Positions 9,437 through 20,574 of a DNA stretch of 64,000 bases are shown here, in pieces. Where the stretch lies: assembly GCA_900102065.1 (NCBI GenBank), contig FMVK01000003.1, forward strand, positions 62,001 to 126,000, given 5' to 3'. Every line of letters starts with the position of its first letter. Position 1 is the stretch's first letter. The position numbers and the translations under genes are program-made. Below the pieces are notes generated by a model. The model searched no databases and was not told the origin of the DNA. It worked only from the letters and a program-made list of their open reading frames with translations. Origin of the DNA: Lachnospiraceae bacterium XPB1003. Lineage in GTDB: Bacteria; Bacillota; Clostridia; Lachnospirales; Lachnospiraceae.

Positions 9437-10183
9437 TCATTTTTCTTCTGTGTTGCTTTCATCGTCTTCCTTTATGGGGAATATGATGGCAAATATAAGA
9501 GATATCAATATAGTGAGTATTATTATCATTGTTCCGGGTGAAGCCGCCCGTATATCTTTTATATAAGGCAAAAACGCACATGCACTGCTAAGCAGCATGG
9601 ATGCGATAACAGCGAATGCAACATGTTTATCATCTCTTGACTGGGGAATGAACACTGCAATGAACATACCGTATAAGGCAAGGTTTAGTGCGCTCACGAT
9701 ATTGCCCGGAAGTATATTGCCCGCAGCTACTCCGAGAGCTGTGCCTGCTACCCATCCGGGAGAGGCTAAGAGAACAGCACCGTAAGTGTAAAACGGTGAC
9801 AAAGGCCGCTCCTGTTTTACGGAGACTCCGAAGATCTCATCAGTGATACCGTAGGACATACATGTCCTGTGAAGTGATGAAGTATTGGGGGCTATCCTCT
9901 GAGAGAGCGCAAAGCTCATAAGTATATATCTGAGATTGATGATGAGCTGGGACACCGCCATTGATATATATGATCCGCCGGTGGCGATGATGGAGAGTGC
10001 CGCAAATTCCCCTGCGCTGGTAAGGCTTGTAAGAGACATTACTGCTGCCTGTAAAACACTCATCCCGGCTTCCTTTGCCTGTATGCCCAGTGAGAATGAT
10101 ACCGCAAAGTATCCGAGGGCTATGGGAAGACCGTCTCTCATTCCCGATATAAAAGCAGTTTTTTTAGGATTTTTTTCAGACAT
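9437..10183 (-). CDS. azlC: AzlC-family branched-chain amino acid exporter
   Basis: Large, ~250-residue membrane subunit of the AzlCD exporter. It opens with the family-typical FISGMRDGLPIALGYFAVSF and has about 6-8 membrane helices. The start is not certain: ATG at 10183 (MSEKNPKK) fits family length, ATG at 10195 and TTG at 10219 are in frame upstream, and none has a clear Shine-Dalgarno site. The gene is divergent from the ATP synthase operon; the ~140-base gap carries the + strand promoter at 10234-10262. A minus-strand promoter is probably in the same gap but I could not place it convincingly. Confidence 0.9.
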   Translation of the reverse strand: MSEKNPKKTAFISGMRDGLPIALGYFAVSFSLGIQAKEAGMSVLQAAVMSLTSLTSAGEFAALSIIATGGSYISMAVSQLIINLRYILMSFALSQRIAPNTSSLHRTCMSYGITDEIFGVSVKQERPLSPFYTYGAVLLASPGWVAGTALGVAAGNILPGNIVSALNLALYGMFIAVFIPQSRDDKHVAFAVIASMLLSSACAFLPYIKDIRAASPGTMIIILTILISLIFAIIFPIKEDDESNTEEK

Positions 10184-10233
10184 GTTGAGTATCATAACCA
10201 CATTTTTTATGTCGGTCAAGACCGTATGCAGAC

Positions 10234-10262
10234 TTGCTTAATAAGCCGTGACAGACTATAAT
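10234..10262 (+). promoter_or_regulatory. Candidate sigma-70-type promoter of the atp operon
   Basis: TTGCTT (10234-10239), 17-base spacer, TATAAT (10257-10262). The transcript would start about 50 bases before the atpB start. Confidence 0.55.
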
Positions 10263-10320
10263 CTATAACGTGGTCTTTAATACAAATCCCTTAATTTTTC
10301 TATAGATGAGAGGAGAGGTT

Positions 10321-11169
10321 TTGGATAAGAAAAAGAAACGTTCGTTCATCATCCTGCTCGCGGTTCTTCTTGCCGCATCCTTCGCGGGAATAATCATTAC
10401 AATGCATACAGATAAGCATGAGTCGGTCAAAGCGGCCATGCGTGATGCGGTTCTTCATGATATCAACAAGATAGATATATTCGGGGTCATACAGGTCGAT
10501 CCTTCGCTTTTTTCGGGCTTCATTGTAACGGCAGCTCTTCTGCTCATTGCTATATTTATACGTATATTTGCGATCCCCAGATTTAAATATGTACCCGGAA
10601 GATTCCAGATGCTCATTGAGATGTGGGTGGGAGTCTTCGATGATCTTGCGAAGACCAACAGCCCTCATAAGAACGGTGCGCTGGGAGCATATCTCTTTGC
10701 TGTAGGATCCTATATTTTTACCGGTACGATGTTTGAGCTTTTCGGGGTTCAGGCCATCACGACGGGAGGACATTCGGTTTCTCTTCCGGCACCGCTTGCT
10801 AATATCAACGGTGCTATAGCTGCAGGATGTTTCTCATATCTCTTTATCATGATCGGCGGGCTTACGACCAATAAGGTTGCGGGTATCGGAAGGACTCTGA
10901 AGGAATTTTCACTTCCCTTATCAATGACATTCCGACTCTTCGGAGCATTGTTATCAGGTATGCTTACCACAGAGCTGGTTTATTACTATCTCACATTGAG
11001 CTTCGTGCTCCCGGTCGTTGTGGGAGTTCTCTTTACGGTATTACATGCGCTCATCCAGGCTTACGTGCTTACGATGCTGACCAGTTTCTATTACGGTGAA
11101 GTTACGGAGCCGGCTCATCCCAAAGAAAAGAAGAAGAAAAAGACGGAAAGTAAGCCGGAGGCGGCTTAA
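10321..11169 (+). CDS. atpB: ATP synthase Fo subunit a
   Basis: Membrane stator subunit that forms the ion half-channels against the c-ring. The essential arginine is present in TFRLFGALLSGM (Arg ~205), although the usual Asn after RLFG is Ala. The QAYVLTMLTSFYYGE segment of the last helix is typical. Unusual points are an extra N-terminal hydrophobic helix (~9-27) and a C-terminal Lys-rich tail (HPKEKKKKKTESK). AGGAGAGG at 10311-10318 favours the TTG at 10321 as start; the in-frame ATG at 10306 has no ribosome site. It is the first gene of the operon; no atpI-like gene precedes it. Confidence 0.93.
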   Translation: MDKKKKRSFIILLAVLLAASFAGIIITMHTDKHESVKAAMRDAVLHDINKIDIFGVIQVDPSLFSGFIVTAALLLIAIFIRIFAIPRFKYVPGRFQMLIEMWVGVFDDLAKTNSPHKNGALGAYLFAVGSYIFTGTMFELFGVQAITTGGHSVSLPAPLANINGAIAAGCFSYLFIMIGGLTTNKVAGIGRTLKEFSLPLSMTFRLFGALLSGMLTTELVYYYLTLSFVLPVVVGVLFTVLHALIQAYVLTMLTSFYYGEVTEPAHPKEKKKKKTESKPEAA

Positions 11170-11224
11170 AAATATATAACGAAAATAATACAACACGAGA
11201 ATATAAGAACACGGAGGAACTAAA

Positions 11225-11632
11225 ATGAAATTCAAGGTACTGAAGACAATGGCAGTGGCGCTTGCAGCGATCATTTTTGTAATGCTCGGGGCGGGTATCG
11301 GAGGCGTGATCTCAGCTCAGGCTTCTGACAGAGACCGTGCGGCAGTAGTCAGAGAAGGCGCGGAAGCACCCGAAGCCGCAGCCGCAGAGGCAGTTACGGG
11401 AGCAAATGATATTCTCGGTAAAGCCATAGGTGCAGGTATCGGTGTCGGTATAGCGGCCATGGGTGGTGCGCTCGGAATGGGTATGGCGGTCGGACGCTGC
11501 GGAGAAGGTATCGCAAGACAGCCTGAAGCTGCCGGCAAGATCCAGACCATTATGATGCTTGGTCTTGTATTCATAGAGACAGTTGTAATCTACGCATTGA
11601 TCATCGGTATCCTTACGATATTCGTTCTTTAA
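11225..11632 (+). CDS. atpE: ATP synthase Fo subunit c with long N-terminal extension
   Basis: Proteolipid of the rotor ring. The C-terminal ~72 residues are a normal hairpin: Gly-rich helix 1 (AIGAGIGVGIAAMGGALGMG), the ARQPEA loop, and helix 2 with the ion-carrying Glu118 in FIETVVIY. The protein is 135 residues instead of ~70-90, because residues 1-~62 add a signal-like hydrophobic helix (MKFKVLKTMAVALAAIIFVM) and an Ala/Glu-rich linker with ISAQAS, a plausible signal-peptidase site. The Gln that marks Na+-binding c subunits is Met here, so proton coupling is more likely. The ribosome site GGAGG precedes ATG 11225. It is separated from atpB by 55 bases and from atpF by 20. Confidence 0.92.
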   Translation: MKFKVLKTMAVALAAIIFVMLGAGIGGVISAQASDRDRAAVVREGAEAPEAAAAEAVTGANDILGKAIGAGIGVGIAAMGGALGMGMAVGRCGEGIARQPEAAGKIQTIMMLGLVFIETVVIYALIIGILTIFVL

Positions 11633-11652
11633 GATAGGAGAGGTTAAAAACA

Positions 11653-12156
11653 ATGGTATTGGGAATTGATTTCTTGCAGATATTTCTGCATCTTTTCAAC
11701 ATCATACTTCTGTTCGGAGGTCTCTATATCATTCTCTATAAGCCTGTAAAGGATTTCATGGAGAAGAGGGAAGCTCATTACAGAAAAATGGATGAAGATG
11801 CTGCCGAGACCATGAAGGCGGCAAATGAAGCCAGGGAAAAGTATGAGAAAGCACTTGAGCAGGTCGACGACGAGATTGCTGACAGGAAGAAGGCTGCGTC
11901 CGAAGAGATAACCAGGATGAAGCAGTCTCAGGAAGAAAAGGCAAGGAAGGATGCGGCGCGTATTATTGACGATGCCAAGGCAGAGGGCGAGAGAAGAAAA
12001 GCTAATATAGTCGATGATGCCAGAGAAGATATTGCCCGTATGATAGAAGAGGCTACAAGCAAGATCCTGCTGGACAGAAAGAGCGGATCATCATTTGATT
12101 CATTTTTAGATGAAGCGGAAAAGACTCACGGGGGAAATTCCGATGGAAGAAAGTAA
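11653..12156 (+). CDS. atpF: ATP synthase Fo subunit b
   Basis: Peripheral stalk subunit, 167 residues: one N-terminal membrane helix (~8-28), followed by the classic [15 protein letters not shown] segment and a long Ala/Glu/Lys helix for dimerisation. The C-terminus ([20 protein letters not shown]) should reach the delta domain at the top of F1. Its last 14 bases overlap the start of the delta/alpha fusion gene, giving translational coupling. The AGGAGAGG ribosome site is at 11636-11643. Nothing is missing relative to the family. Confidence 0.94.
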   Translation: MVLGIDFLQIFLHLFNIILLFGGLYIILYKPVKDFMEKREAHYRKMDEDAAETMKAANEAREKYEKALEQVDDEIADRKKAASEEITRMKQSQEEKARKDAARIIDDAKAEGERRKANIVDDAREDIARMIEEATSKILLDRKSGSSFDSFLDEAEKTHGGNSDGRK

Positions 12157-13894
12157 AAAGGCTTTTATTTACAGCGCGACAGAGCCTGATGACAGGCAGA
12201 GGGCGCGATTTGAGGCTTTTCTTACGGATAAATACAACAGTCCCTACGAGCTTGTATGGGAAAAGGATGAGAGCGTTGGTTCCGGCTTCAGATTAAAGGC
12301 CGGAGGCGATGTCTATGACTGGACCGAGGAAGGAAGGTTCAGACAGCTTGCTGATATGCTCGATACTCTGGACGGCAAGGATTTCGGAGGTGCGGGAGAT
12401 GTTATCTCGCTCTTCAAGACTTCCATCAATGAGTGGCAGGCGCATGTTGTTCCGGAGGAAGAGGGAACTGTTCTTACGGTAGGTGACGGTATCGTAGTTG
12501 CGGAAGGACTTGAAGATGCTGTCTACGGTGAGATAGTTATCTTTGAATCCGGTGTCAAGGGTATGGTCCAGGACCTCAGACCGGACAGTGTAGGTATCAT
12601 TCTTTTCGGTGATGATACTGATGTTACGGAAGGATGCCACATAAGGCGTACCAAGAAGACTGCGGGTATCCCTGTCGGAGAGGCATATCTCGGCAGAGTC
12701 GTTAATGCGCTGGGTGAGCCTATAGATGCACAGGGACGTATCAAGGCGGATGAATTCCGCGCTATTGAGTCTCCTGCACCGGATATCGTATCGAGACAGC
12801 CTGTTGATACACCCATGAATACGGGACTTATCACTATCGATTCCATGTTCCCCATAGGAAGAGGACAGAGAGAACTTATCATAGGCGACAGACAGACCGG
12901 TAAGACTACCATAGCTATGGATACCATCCTTAATCAGAAGGGTAATGGTGTTATCTGTATCTATGTAGCTATAGGTCAGAAGTCATCAAGTGTCGCTCAT
13001 CTTGTAGAGAATCTGAGGAAAAAGGGGGCAATGGACTATACCATTGTTGTTTCCGCTTCTGCGTCGGAGACAGCGCCTGTTCAGTATATAGCACCCTATG
13101 CCGGTGCATCTCTCGGTGAATATTTTATGAATAAGGGTAAAGACGTTCTCATCATTTATGATGATCTGTCCAAGCATGCCATAGCATACAGAGCCCTTTC
13201 ACTTTTGCTTGAGCGATCTCCGGGACGAGAAGCATATCCGGGTGATGTATTCTACCTTCACTCAAGACTCCTTGAGCGTTCGGCAAGACTCTCGGATGCC
13301 ATGGGCGGAGGAAGCATGACGGCGCTTCCCATAGTTGAGACTCAGGCGGGAGATGTATCTGCATATATCCCCACCAATATCATATCCATAACCGACGGAC
13401 AGATATTCCTTGAAAGCGATCTGTTCTTTGCGGGACAGAGGCCTGCTGTTAATGTGGGACTTTCCGTATCCCGTGTCGGCGGTGCCGCACAGACAAAGGC
13501 AATGAAGAAGGCTGTAGGAAGTCTCAGACTCGATCTTGCCCAGTATCGTGAGATGGAAGTATTTACCCAGTTTTCCAGCGATCTGGATGAGACTACCAAG
13601 AAGCAGCTGCATTACGGTCAGGGACTTATGAAGCTTCTGATCCAGCAGCAGGGACATCCTCTTGCATTGCATGAACAGGTCATCATCCTTGTTTCGGCAA
13701 TAGCACGTGTAATGGAAGGTCTTGAAGTATCAGAGGTCATTACATTCAGAGATGCACTCGTTGCTCATTTTAACGAGCAGCAGAGTGAACTGTGCGATCG
13801 TATAGATGAGACAGGGATAATGGAGCCTGAAGATAAGGAACTTATCATAGCGGAAGCGAAGAAATTCCTTGCCGGTTATATGAATAAAAAGTAA
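12143..13894 (+). CDS. atpA: ATP synthase F1 alpha subunit with fused delta C-terminal domain
   Basis: Alpha is the regulatory nucleotide-binding subunit of F1. Here it has 583 residues against a usual ~500-510. From residue ~97 on, it is a regular alpha subunit with Walker A GDRQTGKT (~250-257). Residues ~15-72 instead match the C-terminal domain of subunit delta: FLTDKY, D-E-S-V-G-S-G, GGDVYDW and [10 protein letters not shown] align with the E. coli delta end (IDGSVRGRLERLADVL). No separate delta gene exists between atpF and atpA, and the N-terminal half of delta is absent. ATG 12143 lies in the end of atpF; a GTG-type upstream start at 12110 is less likely. Fusion to alpha implies three delta domains per enzyme, unlike the usual single delta. 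Confidence 0.95.
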   Translation: MEESKKAFIYSATEPDDRQRARFEAFLTDKYNSPYELVWEKDESVGSGFRLKAGGDVYDWTEEGRFRQLADMLDTLDGKDFGGAGDVISLFKTSINEWQAHVVPEEEGTVLTVGDGIVVAEGLEDAVYGEIVIFESGVKGMVQDLRPDSVGIILFGDDTDVTEGCHIRRTKKTAGIPVGEAYLGRVVNALGEPIDAQGRIKADEFRAIESPAPDIVSRQPVDTPMNTGLITIDSMFPIGRGQRELIIGDRQTGKTTIAMDTILNQKGNGVICIYVAIGQKSSSVAHLVENLRKKGAMDYTIVVSASASETAPVQYIAPYAGASLGEYFMNKGKDVLIIYDDLSKHAIAYRALSLLLERSPGREAYPGDVFYLHSRLLERSARLSDAMGGGSMTALPIVETQAGDVSAYIPTNIISITDGQIFLESDLFFAGQRPAVNVGLSVSRVGGAAQTKAMKKAVGSLRLDLAQYREMEVFTQFSSDLDETTKKQLHYGQGLMKLLIQQQGHPLALHEQVIILVSAIARVMEGLEVSEVITFRDALVAHFNEQQSELCDRIDETGIMEPEDKELIIAEAKKFLAGYMNKK

Positions 13895-13899
13895 TATCC

Positions 13900-16196
<2,297 letters not shown>

Positions 16197-16197
16197 T

Positions 16198-16602
16198 ATG
16201 AATTATTTTGATCTGAAAATCTATACGGCGGATGCTGTCGTGGAAGACGGAGAAGCAAGCTTCATTGCTGTGCCGGCTTATGACGGTGAATACGGAGTGT
16301 TAGCAGGACATGAGCACGCCGTGGTCGCTGTTAAGGAAGGCCTGATGAAATACAGGATGAAGGATGATCCGGAGGATTCCATGAGGCGTGCCATTGTATC
16401 AAACGGGATAATGAGGATCGATGATGACGGTGTTATGGTATTGGTAGAGAAGGCTCAGTCACCGGAAGATATAGAAAGCAACCTGGCTAAGGAAAAAGCG
16501 GAAGATGAGCGCAATATGAAAAATGCTCATAAGAGCGCAGCCGAATTCCAGAATATCGAAGTGAAACTGAAGCGTGATCTGCAGGGGATCAGGGCACAAT
16601 AG
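16198..16602 (+). CDS. atpC: ATP synthase F1 epsilon subunit
   Basis: Rotor-base and regulatory subunit, 134 residues. The N-terminal beta-sandwich (DLKIYTADAVVEDGEASFIAV, with the HEHAVVAVKEGL loop typical of AtpC) is followed by a C-terminal two-helix region. It begins one base after the atpD stop. The promoter of the next gene overlaps its stop codon, so the operon ends here, though without a strong terminator. Confidence 0.9.
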   Translation: MNYFDLKIYTADAVVEDGEASFIAVPAYDGEYGVLAGHEHAVVAVKEGLMKYRMKDDPEDSMRRAIVSNGIMRIDDDGVMVLVEKAQSPEDIESNLAKEKAEDERNMKNAHKSAAEFQNIEVKLKRDLQGIRAQ

Positions 16603-16629
16603 ACAAAGTCACGTTTTTTATGTTAAAAT
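16600..16629 (+). promoter_or_regulatory. Promoter at the end of atpC
   Basis: TAGACA (16600-16605), 18-base spacer, TAAAAT (16624-16629). A 6-bp hairpin CGGGTC/GACCCG (16637-16652) follows in the likely leader. Confidence 0.55.
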
Positions 16630-16684
16630 CAAGGGACGGGTCATGTGACCCGATATGACCGTAAATAATCAGAGGGGAGCAGTT

Positions 16685-16891
16685 ATGGGAAGAGAAAACA
16701 ATACAGATGCTATAAAGAATCTGATGGATACCCTTTCTTCGGGGGATGAGAGCACTTTTTCTTCGGCAAATCAGGTAATGCGTCAGACTGATATCGACTT
16801 TCTGGTAAGCCTTCTGCAGGAACTTGAAAGGTATCGTGAGATAGGTACACCGGAAGAGTGCGAGGAGTATAAGCGCAAAGCTCTCGGCTGA
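16685..16891 (+). CDS. Small soluble protein, 68 residues, unknown
   Basis: I do not recognise this gene. It encodes a polar, probably helical, cytoplasmic peptide (MGRENNTDAIKNLMDTL...) with no Cys or membrane segment. A GTG or ATG upstream frame exists from 16655, but GAGGGGAG at about 16672-16679 points to ATG 16685. It has its own promoter at 16600-16629 and a terminator-like hairpin at 16939-16967, so it may be transcribed alone. Conserved small proteins of this size are common in Lachnospiraceae, but I cannot name a family. Confidence 0.7.
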   Translation: MGRENNTDAIKNLMDTLSSGDESTFSSANQVMRQTDIDFLVSLLQELERYREIGTPEECEEYKRKALG

Positions 16892-16938
16892 TTATACTGC
16901 CCGAACCTTGTGGTAATTGTGATCAAGATAAAGGATAG

Positions 16939-16967
16939 GGGATCCGGAACTGTCCGGATTCCCTTTT
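16939..16967 (+). terminator. Intrinsic terminator in front of the flippase gene
   Basis: A 10-bp stem with one bulge (16939-16948 with 16953-16963) and a TTTTGTGTTT tail. It touches the start of the next gene, so it could also work as an attenuator. Confidence 0.7.
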
Positions 16968-16979
16968 GTGTTTAAAAAT

Positions 16980-18659
16980 ATGTCACCAAAGCTTAAAAAA
17001 TCTCTTGCGGTGCAGGGCTCTATCCTTGCTATCGCAGGATTGATATCAAAAATGATCGGCTTTCTCTACAGGATACCGATGGCCAATATAGTGGGAAACG
17101 AAGGAAACGGTCTTTATTCCGTATCCTTTGGTATCTACGGTATTGCGCTCACACTGTCTTCATACAGCTGTCCTCTTGCCGTATCCAAGCTCATGAGTGC
17201 GAGATTCGCTCAGGGGAAGCCCAAGAATGCACATAAGGTTTTCAGGATAGCGCAGCTCTTTGCGGTGAGCACCGGATTTATAGCCTGGATGGTTCTGCTC
17301 TTCGGTGCGGAATATCTGGCGGATCTTTATCGGAAGCCGGGACTGGATCATCCGTTAAGAGTTCTTGCTCCCACCACTTTTATTGTAGCTGTACTGGGAA
17401 CCGGCAGAGGTTATTTTCAGGGACATCGCAACATGGTTCCCACTGCGGTATCTCAGGTCATAGAACAGATCGTCAATGCGGTTGTCAGTATTGTTGCTGC
17501 CGCTTATTTCGTGCTGCTTTCGGGAGGGACCATAAAGGGCTTTGTCGGAAGTGTGAGACAGGTTGAGAATCTTCCCGAGGATTTTACTCCGGCAGCAGGC
17601 GGAGCCGCGGGAGGTACTCTTGGTACTCTTGCAGGGGCGCTTACGGCGCTGATATTTATTTCGATCTTATTCATTGTCGAAAAGAAAGCCAGGAAAGCGG
17701 AAGTTTCGGGCCCTGATATCGCGGACGAAGATGAGAAGATACTATGGAAGGCACTTCTCCTTACCATATTCCCCGTAATACTCAGCCAGTCTGTTTATCA
17801 GCTTGGATATACCTTAGATGATCTTATCTTCGGAAATATAATGGTCAGGATGAAAGGCTTTGGCGAAAGAGAGACTACCATACTGCAGGGAATATTCAAT
17901 ACGCAGTACAATCAGATGATCAATCTGCCGGCGGCTCTAGCCACGGCTCTTGCTTCGGCAGCGATACCTACCATTGCGGGAGCATTTGCCAAGAAGGATA
18001 CATCGGAAGTCTTAAGAAAGACAGATCAGGTATTCAGATATAATCTTTTGATCGCAATACCGTCCACTGTGGGACTTGCGGTATTGGCTGAACCTATCAT
18101 GAAAGTCCTGTTCCCGGCTCTGGGGGATTATCTTCCTGTTGCGGTCCTTTTACTGCAGACCGGTTCGTTAGCGGTTGTATTCTATACTCTTTCAACCCTT
18201 TCCGCAGCGGTTTTACAGGGGTGCGATCATATGTGGACACCGGTGAGACATGCGGCCATATCACTTGCCATACATGCCGTGCTTCTCAGTGCGCTGCTTA
18301 TATTTACGGATATGGATGTTCTTGCTCTTATCATCGGCAATGTGACATTCCCTCTGGTGACTTCCGTCATGAATATCCGAAGCTTAAAGAAGCTTAACGG
18401 TTACAGCTTTGATATGAAAAATGTGGTCCTGCGTCCTACCGGGGCGGCGGCCATCATGGGTGCCTTTGCATTGGCGGTTCTTTTGCTTCTTGAATATATG
18501 GGAGTCGGAAGGATAATGCAGCTGGCAGTGCCGATCATTGCTGCGGTTGTGGTTTATTCGGTACTGATACCGTTGCTGCATATCATGACACCGGAAGAGA
18601 TGGCATCATTCCCTGTTATAGGTAAGTTCCTCAGGAAGTTCATGAAAACCGGGAAATAA
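16980..18659 (+). CDS. MATE/MurJ-type polysaccharide or lipid II flippase (SpoVB-like)
   Basis: Integral membrane transporter of the MOP superfamily, ~560 residues with about 14 membrane helices, thought to flip lipid-linked cell-wall or polysaccharide precursors. The opening AIAGLISKMIGFLYRIPMAN and the YRIPMANIVGNEGNGLYS stretch are typical of the SpoVB/YtgP branch in Firmicutes. The start may be GTG 16968 or ATG 16980; neither has a clear ribosome site and both follow directly on the terminator hairpin, so translation control is odd. The next gene is a DUF4422 glycosyltransferase, suggesting surface polysaccharide work; the exact substrate (lipid II or another polymer unit) is not readable. 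Confidence 0.88.
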   Translation: MSPKLKKSLAVQGSILAIAGLISKMIGFLYRIPMANIVGNEGNGLYSVSFGIYGIALTLSSYSCPLAVSKLMSARFAQGKPKNAHKVFRIAQLFAVSTGFIAWMVLLFGAEYLADLYRKPGLDHPLRVLAPTTFIVAVLGTGRGYFQGHRNMVPTAVSQVIEQIVNAVVSIVAAAYFVLLSGGTIKGFVGSVRQVENLPEDFTPAAGGAAGGTLGTLAGALTALIFISILFIVEKKARKAEVSGPDIADEDEKILWKALLLTIFPVILSQSVYQLGYTLDDLIFGNIMVRMKGFGERETTILQGIFNTQYNQMINLPAALATALASAAIPTIAGAFAKKDTSEVLRKTDQVFRYNLLIAIPSTVGLAVLAEPIMKVLFPALGDYLPVAVLLLQTGSLAVVFYTLSTLSAAVLQGCDHMWTPVRHAAISLAIHAVLLSALLIFTDMDVLALIIGNVTFPLVTSVMNIRSLKKLNGYSFDMKNVVLRPTGAAAIMGAFALAVLLLLEYMGVGRIMQLAVPIIAAVVVYSVLIPLLHIMTPEEMASFPVIGKFLRKFMKTGK

Positions 18660-18708
18660 AGATCAAAGGCTCAGCCTCAAAAAATCCAAGTATAACTTAA
18701 AAAATATT

Positions 18709-19707
18709 ATGGAAAGAGCATCCGTTAAAATATATACCATGGCACATAAGGCTTTCCTGCTTCCGCCGGATAAGCTTTATGTGCCTCTTTTATGCGGCGC
18801 GGGATGCGTATCCGAAGATGGAAGGAAGAGAAGTGCGCTACCCGGGACGGAAGAGTATCTAAGGGATGACTCGGGTGAAAATATCTCTTTAAAGAATCCG
18901 TATTACAGCGAGCTTACGGGCCTGTACTGGGCATGGAAGAATGATAAGGATTCTGATATATTGGGACTTGCTCATTACAGACGATTTCTGCTGGATGACA
19001 GGGGAATGATTTTTGATAAATGTCATATAGAGCAGGTCTTAAATGAGTATGACATCATCACCACAAAGCAGATAATACTGGATCATCCCTATGAGGAAGC
19101 TTTCGGCGGAAAGCATGCGCCTAAGGATTTTAGGATCCTCAGAGATGTGATCTCTCTTAGATATCCGGAATATCTTGATATCTTTGAAGAAGTCTCTTCC
19201 GGTACCCATACTTATTTTGCAAATATGATGATAGCCGGCAGGAATGTATTTGATGCATACTGCGAGTGGCTTTTTGACATTCTTTTCTCCATGGAGAAAA
19301 GAGTCGATATGACAGGCTATAACGATTATCAAAAAAGACTCTATGGCTTCGTGTCGGAGCTGCTTCTCATGGTCTGGATAAGATATAAGGGGCTTAAAGT
19401 TAAGGAGTGCAGCGTAGCTGTCATAGGAGAGAAGAAAGAGACCGGGGAAGCGTTGAAAAAGATCGAGGCTTTTCTCAGGCAGAAGGATCTGCAGGGTGCG
19501 GCGCAATATTTCATGGATCTTTACGGGAAACGACCGGATATACTCATGGATGCATCAGACATCAACGGAGAGTTAAAACGCATGGTGATGCTGATACAGA
19601 GGCTCTTAAAAGATGTTGAAGATACGGGACGTTCTTATCTGGATGAGGAGACAGATCTTCACAGACTGATGGATCATTATGGGTTACAGAGGGCTCGAAT
19701 TAATTGA
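18709..19707 (+). CDS. DUF4422 glycosyltransferase-like protein
   Basis: A 332-residue soluble protein of the DUF4422 family, usually found in capsule or exopolysaccharide clusters and thought to be sugar transferases. Diagnostic parts are VKIYTMAHKAF at the start and the LKNPYYSELTGLYWAWKN...LGLAHYRRFLL block (~60-100). A Lys/Glu-rich C-terminal tail is added. The start ATG 18709 has no clear ribosome site, but the family consensus begins here. It follows the flippase after 49 bases; a shared transcript is plausible. The acceptor and donor sugars are unknown. Confidence 0.85.
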   Translation: MERASVKIYTMAHKAFLLPPDKLYVPLLCGAGCVSEDGRKRSALPGTEEYLRDDSGENISLKNPYYSELTGLYWAWKNDKDSDILGLAHYRRFLLDDRGMIFDKCHIEQVLNEYDIITTKQIILDHPYEEAFGGKHAPKDFRILRDVISLRYPEYLDIFEEVSSGTHTYFANMMIAGRNVFDAYCEWLFDILFSMEKRVDMTGYNDYQKRLYGFVSELLLMVWIRYKGLKVKECSVAVIGEKKETGEALKKIEAFLRQKDLQGAAQYFMDLYGKRPDILMDASDINGELKRMVMLIQRLLKDVEDTGRSYLDEETDLHRLMDHYGLQRARIN

Positions 19708-19786
19708 AAAGACGGCGCTTATGTGATATAACAGTGTTGGGAAAAAAGGCCCTATTAGCTTTGGGTGGAAGGTGCTTTAAGCGATC

Positions 19787-20302
19787 ATGAAGGAAAATAT
19801 CTTGCTGTTCGTAACGGACAGGCTGGCAGTACGCAGATTGATACAGGATGATGCGGAACTGTTATATAAATATTCAAGGGAAGAGAGTCATAAGGAGCTT
19901 CCCAATGATATCTTTGACAGTATAGAAGATGCGGAATCGAGACTCGATCTTGCCATATCCAATTACAGGATCGAGCATCTGCCTGTTTACTTCGGGGTCG
20001 TTAAAAAAGAAGGCAATATACTGATCGGCGTGCTCTCCTTTAAGAGAAGACCCGATTATAATGTTCAGATCAATATTTCCATTGCGGAGGAGTATCAGTC
20101 TAAGGGATACGGGACCGAACTGGTTAAAGCTGCGGTAGAATTTGCGAAAGAGCATTTTGGTATAGATGCGGTATATGCATGTCCCAGGTCAACCAATGTT
20201 GCGGCCAGGTCAACTCTTGATAAAGCGGGCTTTATGCTGCTCGAGGAGAAGGAAACAGACTGGTTTGGATCTGAACAGCCTGTATGCGTATATCAGATCT
20301 GA
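19787..20302 (+). CDS. GNAT-family N-acetyltransferase (RimJ/RimL type)
   Basis: Acetyl-CoA-dependent acetyltransferase, 171 residues. The core is readable: strand RLAVRRLIQDDAEL, then the acetyl-CoA loop in YQSKGYGTELVKAAVEFA (the Q/RxxGxG motif, with YGTE) and the C-terminal NVAARSTLDKAGF hallmark of RimJ/RimL-like enzymes. The substrate may be a ribosomal protein N-terminus or a small amine; it is not fixed by sequence. The next gene starts 7 bases later, so they are probably co-transcribed. Confidence 0.88.
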   Translation: MKENILLFVTDRLAVRRLIQDDAELLYKYSREESHKELPNDIFDSIEDAESRLDLAISNYRIEHLPVYFGVVKKEGNILIGVLSFKRRPDYNVQINISIAEEYQSKGYGTELVKAAVEFAKEHFGIDAVYACPRSTNVAARSTLDKAGFMLLEEKETDWFGSEQPVCVYQI

Positions 20303-20309
20303 GGTATAA

Positions 20310-20552
20310 ATGAGACTTATTGATTTTAAGATGGAAAGACAGGGGCTGCTTAAGGAAGGTGACAGGGTCACCATTACGGAAGGAACTCTTCCCAGCAGCT
20401 TTTATTATACGGTGGATCCTTCGCTTGCAATGTCGGCGAATTTTAAGCTGGGAGACAGGATAAAATCTCGAGAGGGTATTGTAAAGAGTATCGAAGAGAC
20501 GCCCAGAGGTTTCTATGTAAAGGTTGAGTTCGACGAAGACGAACCGGATTAA
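20310..20552 (+). CDS. Small conserved-looking protein, 80 residues, unknown
   Basis: Unrecognised. The 80-residue protein has a short beta-rich core (LLKEGDRVTITEG..., GDRIKSREGIVKSIEETPRGFYVKVEFDEDE) that resembles SH3-like or KOW-like small barrels: two segments of the form GDRV/I..., then a GxV pattern. That is only a resemblance. It starts 7 bases after the acetyltransferase with GAGGT in front and ends 22 bases before ridA, so these three genes look like one operon. No membrane segment or Cys. Confidence 0.7.
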   Translation: MRLIDFKMERQGLLKEGDRVTITEGTLPSSFYYTVDPSLAMSANFKLGDRIKSREGIVKSIEETPRGFYVKVEFDEDEPD

Positions 20553-20574
20553 ATACATTTACGGAGGTAAGAAA

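Noticed and set aside
11225-11632. Sodium-coupled ATP synthase
   Set aside because: The Gln needed in helix 1 of Na+-binding c subunits is Met and the Ser/Thr pair after the Glu is Thr-Val, so proton coupling is more likely.
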